Below, in pieces: positions 41,472 to 46,974 of a stretch of 46,974 nucleotides of DNA. The notes under the pieces are model-generated. The model made no database searches. It saw nothing but the letters and a program-made list of their open reading frames with translations, and was not told the origin of the DNA. This DNA is from Lacunisphaera sp. (GTDB lineage: Bacteria > Verrucomicrobiota > Verrucomicrobiia > Opitutales > Opitutaceae): positions 1-46,974 of the forward strand of contig JAQSCO010000057.1 of assembly GCA_029945445.1 (NCBI GenBank), written 5' to 3'. Each line of letters opens with the position of its first letter. The stretch's first letter is position 1. Both the position numbers and the translations under genes were made by a program.

Positions 41472-42758
41472 ATGCCCGCCGAGCCCCCGCCCCAACTCGT
41501 GCGCGCCCTGGGGCGCTGGACGCTGACGGCGCTGGTCGTGAACGGTGTCATCGGCAGCGCCATCTTCGGTTTGCCCGACGACATCGTGCGGCTCGTCGGC
41601 GCGGCCGCGCCCTGGGCCTACGTGCTGGCCGCAGTCGGGGTGGCCGTGATCATCGCCGTGTGTGCGGAGCTGAGCTCGCAATTCCGCGAAGCCGGCGGCG
41701 CCTACCTGTATGCCCGCGAGGCCTTCGGCCGGTTCTGGGGCGTGCAGATGGGCTGGTTCGTCTGGCTCGTGCGGCTGACCGCCGCCGCGGCCAACGCCAA
41801 CCTCTTTGTCGTCTACCTCGGTGAATTCTGGTCCGGCGCCACCGCCCCGCTGCCGCGCGCACTGATCCTCACCGCGCTCCTCGGCATGCTCACCGCGATC
41901 AACCTGCGCGGCGTCAGCAGCGGCGGGCGCCTGTCCAATCTTTTCACTTTCGCCAAGCTGCTGCCGCTCGGTCTGCTCATCGTCGGCGGGCTGACCCTCG
42001 CCCCGGCGGTGGCCGCGGGCGGCGCCCCGGCCGCCGTCAGGCCCGACTGGATCGGCGCGCTGCTGGTGCTGATGTTCACCTTCGGCGGGTTCGACATGGC
42101 CCTGATGTCGGCGGCGGAATGCAAGAACCCGGAACGCGATCTGCCCTTCGCCCTTTTCACCGGGCTCGGCGTCATCACGGCGTTCTACGTGCTGCTGCAG
42201 GTCGTCGCGATGCGGACCGTGCCCGACCTCGCCCAGAGCGCGCGTCCGCTGGCGGACGCCGCGCGGTCGTTCGCGGGGCCGGCCGGCGCGGGGTTCATCG
42301 CGCTCGCGGCGATGGTGTCCACCTCGGGTTACCTCAGTGCGCAGCTGATCGGCGTGCCGCGGCTGACCTACGCGCTGGCGGCCCACGGAGATTTTCCCCG
42401 CTGGCTCGGCGCGGTGCACCCGAAGTTCCGCACGCCCTATGTGTCGATCCTCGCGTGGGGCGGGCTCACTCTGGCGCTGGCGGCTTACGGCAACTTCATC
42501 TGGAACGTCAGCCTCTCGGCCGCCGCGCGGCTGTTGACCTACGGCGCGTCCTGCGTCGCCCTGATCCAGCTGCGCCGGCTCCGGCCCAATGCGCCGGCGC
42601 TGCGGCTGCCGCTGGGCGTGCCGCTCGCCCTCATCGGCCTCGCGCTGTGCGCCGTGATGGCCACGGCCATGGACACGAGCCACGCGTGGATCATCGGCGC
42701 CGTCGCGGTGGTCGCCGCCGTGAACTGGGCGTTGGTGCGGCGGGGCGAACGCCGCTAG
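41472..42758 (+). CDS. APC-superfamily amino acid permease
   Basis: 428 residues with twelve predicted helices. The start LTALVVNGVIGSAIFGLPDDIVRLVG is the conserved APC helix 1 with the unwound GxIG segment; SSQFREAGGAYLYAREAFG follows in helix 2-3, and FGGFDMALMSAAECKNPERDLPFAL in helix 6. It should import or exchange amino acids or polyamines across the inner membrane. It lies 49 bases after the PEP-CTERM gene and ends about 190 bases from the convergent fasciclin gene. Confidence 0.94.
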   Translation: MPAEPPPQLVRALGRWTLTALVVNGVIGSAIFGLPDDIVRLVGAAAPWAYVLAAVGVAVIIAVCAELSSQFREAGGAYLYAREAFGRFWGVQMGWFVWLVRLTAAAANANLFVVYLGEFWSGATAPLPRALILTALLGMLTAINLRGVSSGGRLSNLFTFAKLLPLGLLIVGGLTLAPAVAAGGAPAAVRPDWIGALLVLMFTFGGFDMALMSAAECKNPERDLPFALFTGLGVITAFYVLLQVVAMRTVPDLAQSARPLADAARSFAGPAGAGFIALAAMVSTSGYLSAQLIGVPRLTYALAAHGDFPRWLGAVHPKFRTPYVSILAWGGLTLALAAYGNFIWNVSLSAAARLLTYGASCVALIQLRRLRPNAPALRLPLGVPLALIGLALCAVMATAMDTSHAWIIGAVAVVAAVNWALVRRGERR

Positions 42759-42849
42759 GCAGCCAAGCGCGGGAGTTCGCGGACTCACGCGCAGAGCTTC
42801 AACGTCGGGCGGCAGCAAAGTCCCGCGGTCAAGAGACCCGCAGAAAAAC

Positions 42850-42902
42850 GGAGCCCGAAAACGCCTGGCCGCCGGTGTCGGCGGGCAGGGGTTTCGGGCT
42901 CC
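42850..42902 (-). terminator. Long rho-independent terminator of the fasciclin gene
   Basis: The outer arms GGAGCCCGAAA (42850-42860) and TTTCGGGCTCC (42892-42902) pair, with an inner GCCGCCG/CGGCGGG helix. On the minus strand the hairpin is followed by CGTTTTTC. It lies between the convergent permease and fasciclin genes, so it may act on both. Confidence 0.85.
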
Positions 42903-42948
42903 GGGTGTTAATCAATTCAGCGGAAGGAGCGGACTGCGCCCAACACCG

Positions 42949-43416
42949 TTACGGCAGGATGACCGTGTCGATGACGTGAATGACGCCGTTGCTGCCGACC
43001 AAATCGGTGGCGGTGACATGGGCGCCGTTGACCGTCACCCCGTCGTTCCCGGCCATGATCGTGAGTTCCTTGCCGTTGACCGTGGGCGCCGGGCCCGACT
43101 TCACATCCACGGCCATGACCTTGGCCGGCACGACGTGGTAGGCGAGGATGGCGACAAGTTTGGCCTTGTTCTCAGGCAGGAGCAGCGATTCGACCGTGCC
43201 CGCGGGGAGCTTGGCGAAAGCGGCGTTGGTCGGGGCGAAGATCGTGAACGGACCGGGGCCGCTCAGCGTTTCGACGAGGCCGGCGGCTTTCACCGCGGCG
43301 ACGAGGGTGGTGTGATCGGGCGAACCGGCCGCGATGTCGACCAGGGTCTTGGCCGAGGTCAGCGAAACGAGGCCGGTGCTGAGCACGAGGGAGGCGAACA
43401 GGGAGCGAAGCTTCAT
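42949..43416 (-). CDS. Secreted fasciclin (FAS1) domain protein
   Basis: 155 residues: signal peptide (about 1-22, [17 protein letters not shown]) and one complete FAS1 domain. The two conserved boxes are [25 protein letters not shown] (H1) and [13 protein letters not shown] (H2), with the central YH motif in [17 protein letters not shown]1 proteins mediate adhesion; bacterial single-domain members are often surface or matrix proteins. A strong terminator follows. The 251-base gap to the divergent DUF2071 gene shows no further recognisable feature beyond a short T-run at 43431-43437. Confidence 0.95.
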   Translation of the reverse strand: MKLRSLFASLVLSTGLVSLTSAKTLVDIAAGSPDHTTLVAAVKAAGLVETLSGPGPFTIFAPTNAAFAKLPAGTVESLLLPENKAKLVAILAYHVVPAKVMAVDVKSGPAPTVNGKELTIMAGNDGVTVNGAHVTATDLVGSNGVIHVIDTVILP

Positions 43417-43667
43417 ATGAACAGGTCTTGGATTTTTTTGGATTATGGGCGGCCGTTGGATCGTAGGACCAAGGTCGCGCCGATTCTACGCACCACGATT
43501 CAGCGCGGATGCATCCACTCCGCCGGGGTCCCGTCAGTGCGCGCCCTGCGTCCGCCCCAGGCCGCGGGACGTAAGTTACGGCACCATGCTCTCGTCGTTT
43601 CCTCCTTTCGCTTCTGATCCGCGACCTTCACCCCGCTTCGCCACCTCCGGGCGGGATTGATCCGGCG

Positions 43668-44426
43668 ATGCCCAGCCCCACCCCTGACCAGCGGCTCGCG
43701 GAGCGCGAACGCCCCGCGGGCGCCATCGTCGGCCGCCAGCGCTGGAACCATCTGCTCTTCGCCCATTGGAAGGTCAGCGCCGCGACCGTGCAGGCCACCC
43801 TGCCCCGCGGGCTCCACGTGGATACCTTTGCCGGCGACGCCTACCTGGGCATCGTGCCCTTCTTCATGCAGCGGAACCGGCCGGCCTGGTTGCCCCCGCT
43901 GCCCTGGGTCTCGTGGTTTCTGGAGCTTAACGTGCGCACCTACGTCCATGACGCAGTCGGCCGCCCCGGTGTCTGGTTCTATTCGCTCGATTGCAACCAA
44001 CCGATCGCCGTGGCCCTCGCCCGGCGCTTCTTCCATCTGCCCTATCACCGGGCCCGCATGACGGCCGAACGCCGCGGGCCGTCCACCGTCCTCACCAGCC
44101 AGCGCCGCACCCCCGGTTCCCCGGCCTGCCGCTATGCGTGGCGCGAAGGGGCCGGCGGCACCGCGGCCGCACCGGGATCACGCGACTTCTTCCTGGTGGA
44201 ACGCTACCGGCTCTTCGCGGCCGATGCGGCTGGAAGACTTTTCACCGGTCGCGTCCATCACGCGCCCTACCGGCTGCACGTGCCCGCCGTCACCGAGTTT
44301 TCCGCCGCTCCCGCCCGACCGGCCGGCTTCACGCTGGCCGGCGAACCGGACTCCCTGCTCGCCGCCCGGCCAGTCGACGTCGCCCTCTATCCGCTCTCCC
44401 CTGTCACTCCCTCCGCCACCCCATGA
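43668..44426 (+). CDS. DUF2071 (YqjF-like) protein
   Basis: 252 residues. The family hallmarks are visible: QRWNHLLFAHWKVSAATVQATLPRGLHVDTFAGDAYLGIVPFFM, then PWVSWFLELNVRTYVHDAVGRPGVWFYSLDCNQ and a C-terminal LFTGRVHHAPYRLHVPAV. The fold is related to acetoacetate decarboxylase but no enzymatic role is established. Its stop overlaps the start of the SDR gene by four bases (ATGA), so the two are translationally coupled and may share a pathway. Confidence 0.92.
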   Translation: MPSPTPDQRLAERERPAGAIVGRQRWNHLLFAHWKVSAATVQATLPRGLHVDTFAGDAYLGIVPFFMQRNRPAWLPPLPWVSWFLELNVRTYVHDAVGRPGVWFYSLDCNQPIAVALARRFFHLPYHRARMTAERRGPSTVLTSQRRTPGSPACRYAWREGAGGTAAAPGSRDFFLVERYRLFAADAAGRLFTGRVHHAPYRLHVPAVTEFSAAPARPAGFTLAGEPDSLLAARPVDVALYPLSPVTPSATP

Positions 44427-45277
44427 CCGAAGCTCCCGATTCTCCCGTCTGGTTTATCACCGGCTGCTCCACCGGCCTCGGCCGCGCCCTCGCCGAACAC
44501 GTGCTGGCCCGCGGCCACCGGCTCGTCGCCACGGCGCGGCGGCCGGACGCGCTCGCCGATCTCGCCGCGGCCCACCCCGCGCAATGCCGCGTGCGGGCCC
44601 TTGACGTCGCCGATGCGGCGCAAGTCGCTGCGACCGTGTCCGCGGCCGCCGCCGCCTTCGGCCGGCTCGACTTCGTGGTGAACAACGCCGGCTATGGTCT
44701 GATCGGCGCCCTGGAGGAGTGCGACGAGGCGCAGATCGCGCGGAACTTCGAGGTAAATCTCTTCGGCGCCCTGCGCGTCATCCGTGCCGCGTTGCCCCTC
44801 CTGCGCGCGCAGCGCCGTGGGCACTTCGTCACGATCAGTGCCGCCGCCGTGATCGCCAACTACGCGGGCTTCTCCATCTATGGCGCGAGCAAGTGGGCGC
44901 TCGAGGGCGCCTCCGAGGCCCTCGCGGCCGAGGTCCGGCCGCTGGGCCTCAAGGTGACGATCGTGCAACCCGGCCCGTTTCGCACGGACTTCATCGCCCG
45001 CTCGCTCGAGCGGGCGAGCGGCCACCTCGCCGACTACGACGCGACCAGCGGAAAGTTCCGCAGCTACCTCGAGACCATGACCGGGCGGCAACCGGGCGAT
45101 CCCCTCCGTGCCGCCGCCGCCATCTTCACCGCCGTGACCGCGGCAAACCCGCCGTTTCGCCTCGTCCTCGGCAAATACGCCCACGACAAGGCCCGGCGCA
45201 AACTGCCCGCCGCCGCCCGCGAACTCGACGCCACCGGCGAGCTCGGCCTCGCCACCGATTTCCCGACGGGCCCCTGA
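44423..45277 (+). CDS. Short-chain dehydrogenase/reductase
   Basis: 284 residues from ATG 44423; the frame is open far upstream because of GC bias. The nucleotide motif TGCSTGLGRALAEH (TGxxxGxG), NNAGYG, the catalytic Ser in TISAAAV, and YGASK (Tyr-x-x-x-Lys) are all present, followed by VQPGPFRTDF. Classical SDR length and layout. It reduces or oxidises an unidentified carbonyl or alcohol with NAD(P). It is the second gene of a coupled pair with DUF2071. Confidence 0.95.
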   Translation: MTEAPDSPVWFITGCSTGLGRALAEHVLARGHRLVATARRPDALADLAAAHPAQCRVRALDVADAAQVAATVSAAAAAFGRLDFVVNNAGYGLIGALEECDEAQIARNFEVNLFGALRVIRAALPLLRAQRRGHFVTISAAAVIANYAGFSIYGASKWALEGASEALAAEVRPLGLKVTIVQPGPFRTDFIARSLERASGHLADYDATSGKFRSYLETMTGRQPGDPLRAAAAIFTAVTAANPPFRLVLGKYAHDKARRKLPAAARELDATGELGLATDFPTGP

Positions 45278-45307
45278 GCCGGCGCTACCGCCCGCGCCGG
45301 GGGAAAA

Positions 45308-46525
45308 CTAAGCGGCCGCCGGCGCGGTCTTCTTCACCCCGAACCCGAAGGCCTCGCGGATCCAGCCCCACGCCTTGCGCAGGCCGACGTCGCAGGTGCC
45401 GGAAATGTGGTAGGTGCGCGCAAACAATTCCTCGTGGCCGCGGTAGCGCGGCGGCAGCAGGAGCAGCGTGCGGTTCTTGTCGGCTTCCTGGTCGAAGCCG
45501 AGCACCTCGGAGAAGAACAAGCCCTTGCCGACCGTGAGCCCGTCGCGCGGGATCTCGATGGTGCGCTCGGGCAGCACGAGCCACGGGCGGAACTTGAAGA
45601 GCAGTTTGCCGTCGGTCTCCTGGTGCAGCCGGCCGTAGGTGCGCATCGGTGCGCCGGCGATCTCGCGGGCGGTGAAAAGCTTGTTGCCGTCCGCCAGCAG
45701 CTGGAAGCGCGAGGCGCGGAACGTGAAGAAATCCCACGTGAACACCGAGCCGAACACCATCAGCCGGAACGCCCAGCCCGCCATGAAATACGCCAGCACG
45801 ATGATGACGGCCGAGATCGTCGCGCCGACCACCGGGTCGATGTAGGCCGTCGCGGCCACGAGCGAGAGCACGCTGGTGCGCATGGCCTTCAGCACCGTGT
45901 CCAGCCCGCCCCACGGGCTGAGCAGGATCAGGACATTGATCGCGTGGCCCACCACCCACACGACCGCGAAGACCGCGATGGACAGCGGCACCATCAGGAT
46001 CGTCAGCAGCCACGAGAAATCCATCGCCCCGAGCTGGATCATGCCCAGCCCGCCCACGACGGCCGGTGCGTGGTCGAGTCCGGCGGTGGTGGTGATCAGC
46101 TTCGACGCCACGGCCACAATCGATGGCACGACCGCACCCGCGGCGACGAGGCCGCTGACCTTGTTCTCCAAGGTCTCGGCGATATCGAGCGGCTTCTTCC
46201 AGCCCGGCGGGGCGACGGCCGCGATCGTGTCCTTGCCCGCGCACACGCCGACCAGCAGCAGCGCCGGCAGCCAGAAGCTGAGCTGCGCGAACCACGGCAA
46301 CGCGGCTTTTTCCTCGGGGGTGTGGGCATGGAAATATTGCCAGGCCCCGACGCCGCTCACGCCGAGCATCGGCGAGATCGCGATGCCCGTCACCTGCGAG
46401 GCCATCGTGGCCAGCTCGATGCCGGGGGTCTTGCCCGCCGGCGCGGTTTTCTTCGCCTCCGCGGCCCGGGCGGGTGGCAAGACGGCACAACACAACGCAA
46501 GGACGAGGGGCGCGAGGCGTTTCAT
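45308..46525 (-). CDS. Unknown multi-pass membrane protein
   Basis: 405 residues from ATG 46525 (MKRLAPLVLALCCAVLPPARAAEA, a signal peptide). About six further hydrophobic helices lie between residues 45 and 275. A soluble C-terminal domain of about 120 residues (FRASRFQLLADGNKLFTAREIAG, EIPRDGLTVGKGLFFSEVLGFD, LLLLPPRYRGHEELFARTYHIS) follows. The segment KPLDIAETLENKVSGLVAAGAVVPS recalls DUF4126-type membrane proteins, but I cannot confirm this. A strong hairpin lies 49 bases upstream of the start. Confidence 0.78.
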   Translation of the reverse strand: MKRLAPLVLALCCAVLPPARAAEAKKTAPAGKTPGIELATMASQVTGIAISPMLGVSGVGAWQYFHAHTPEEKAALPWFAQLSFWLPALLLVGVCAGKDTIAAVAPPGWKKPLDIAETLENKVSGLVAAGAVVPSIVAVASKLITTTAGLDHAPAVVGGLGMIQLGAMDFSWLLTILMVPLSIAVFAVVWVVGHAINVLILLSPWGGLDTVLKAMRTSVLSLVAATAYIDPVVGATISAVIIVLAYFMAGWAFRLMVFGSVFTWDFFTFRASRFQLLADGNKLFTAREIAGAPMRTYGRLHQETDGKLLFKFRPWLVLPERTIEIPRDGLTVGKGLFFSEVLGFDQEADKNRTLLLLPPRYRGHEELFARTYHISGTCDVGLRKAWGWIREAFGFGVKKTAPAAA

Positions 46526-46573
46526 GCGGCCACCATAGAACCGCCGCCCGCCGTTTGGAAAGCCTGCAAACAA

Positions 46574-46608
46574 ACGGCCCGGCTCCCACCCCTGGGACGC
46601 CGGGCCGT
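46574..46608 (-). terminator. Strong hairpin with T-rich minus-strand tail upstream of the membrane protein gene
   Basis: The arms ACGGCCCGGC (46574-46583) and GCCGGGCCGT (46599-46608), plus TCCCA/TGGGA inside, form about 15 pairs with a bulged C and a CCCC loop. On the minus strand CGTTTGTTTGC follows. No minus-strand gene lies upstream within the window, so it is either a leader attenuator for the gene starting at 46525 or the end of a small RNA. Confidence 0.55.
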
Positions 46609-46757
46609 ATTAACACACACTACCCTAACCAAAGAACCCGCCCCAGTCCGCCGCGGCGCTTGGGCCCGGTCAAACCGCAAGCGCCGCCGTGACCTGTTCT
46701 TAACCCGGCCGTGACCGGCGTGACACAAAGCTTTGCCAAGCCGCGCACGCCTTGCTT

Positions 46758-46974
46758 ATGTCAGCCATGCCGCTGACCAAAGCCGAGTTCGCCCGCCTGC
46801 GCGACCTGCGCGACAAGAAGCACCGCGAGGCCGCGGGGCTCTTCGTCATCGAGGGCGAGAAGGTTGTCGGCGAACTGCTCGCGGCGAATTTTCCGTTCAC
46901 CGAAATTTACGCAACCGCGGATTGGGCCGAATCCCATGGGGGCGGGGTGCCCTCACCCCGCGAGGCATCGGCCA
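46758..46974 (+). CDS. SpoU/TrmH-family RNA 2'-O-methyltransferase, N-terminal part
   Basis: The first 72 codons of a gene that leaves the window; ATG 46758 is used, ATG 46767 (MPLTKAEF) is an alternative. The visible part is the SpoU substrate-binding domain: LRDLRDKKHREAAGLFVIEGEKVVGELLAANF, then FTEIYATADW. Family members methylate ribose of rRNA or tRNA with S-adenosylmethionine; the catalytic SPOUT knot would lie beyond the window. A perfect GC-rich palindrome sits in the coding sequence at 46942-46961. Confidence 0.85.
   Translation, partial: MSAMPLTKAEFARLRDLRDKKHREAAGLFVIEGEKVVGELLAANFPFTEIYATADWAESHGGGVPSPREASA
46942..46961. repeat. GC-rich palindrome inside the SpoU-family gene
   Basis: The arms GCGGGGTG and CACCCCGC are perfect complements around CCCT. 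It falls in the variable stretch after the ATADW segment, encoding GGVPSPR. It may be a REP-type element tolerated in frame, or chance in a GC-rich gene. Confidence 0.45.

Overview
The window is a GC-rich bacterial chromosome segment that most resembles Verrucomicrobiota, probably Opitutaceae. That is an inference from the gene families: a small SWIB-domain protein, a PEP-CTERM surface protein, a TonB receptor driven by FecI/FecR, a TIR-TolB-TPR protein and a glycine-rich RRM protein. Genes are densely packed on both strands. No tRNA, rRNA, CRISPR array, prophage or classical insertion sequence was seen, and no gap without a gene exceeds about 280 bases.

Layout. 1-7.9 kb (minus strand) is one likely operon: ECF sigma factor, FecR anti-sigma factor, TonB-dependent receptor and a giant exported protein with five thioredoxin-like domains that leaves the window at base 1. 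8-15.1 kb holds an M16 zinc peptidase, a cysteine synthase, a complete DsbD-type electron carrier and an unknown helical protein. 15.3-21 kb holds a TIR-TolB-TPR membrane protein, a drug/metabolite transporter, a hydrolase, small HTH cassette A between repeats, a second drug/metabolite transporter and a SWIB protein. 21.2-25 kb encodes a heterodimeric ABC exporter. 25.2-33 kb holds an RRM protein, MgtE, an HlyD/ABC/ABC-2 efflux operon, MscS, TerC and an unknown membrane protein. 33.3-39.9 kb holds Hsp20, a GNAT, a PatB-like lyase, HTH cassette B between palindromes, Dus, MarC, a proline-rich membrane protein and a DUF4287/SRPBCC protein. 39.9-47 kb holds an exported protein resembling a restriction enzyme, the PEP-CTERM protein, an APC permease, a fasciclin protein, a DUF2071-SDR pair, an unknown membrane protein and the start of a SpoU-type RNA methyltransferase.

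Two signals stand out. First, two related HTH genes of 116 and 120 codons, 16 kb apart, are each bounded by their own AT-rich inverted repeats, which touch or nearly touch the ends of the reading frame. The two repeat sequences differ but share the core CTATTAG. This looks like a family of very small mobile or self-recognising cassettes without a recognisable transposase. Second, the penta-thioredoxin protein alternates intact WCGPC sites with degenerate ones. It sits in a FecI/FecR/TonB-receptor operon a few kilobases from a DsbD that could reduce it, which suggests a periplasmic thiol-redox system under surface-signalling control.
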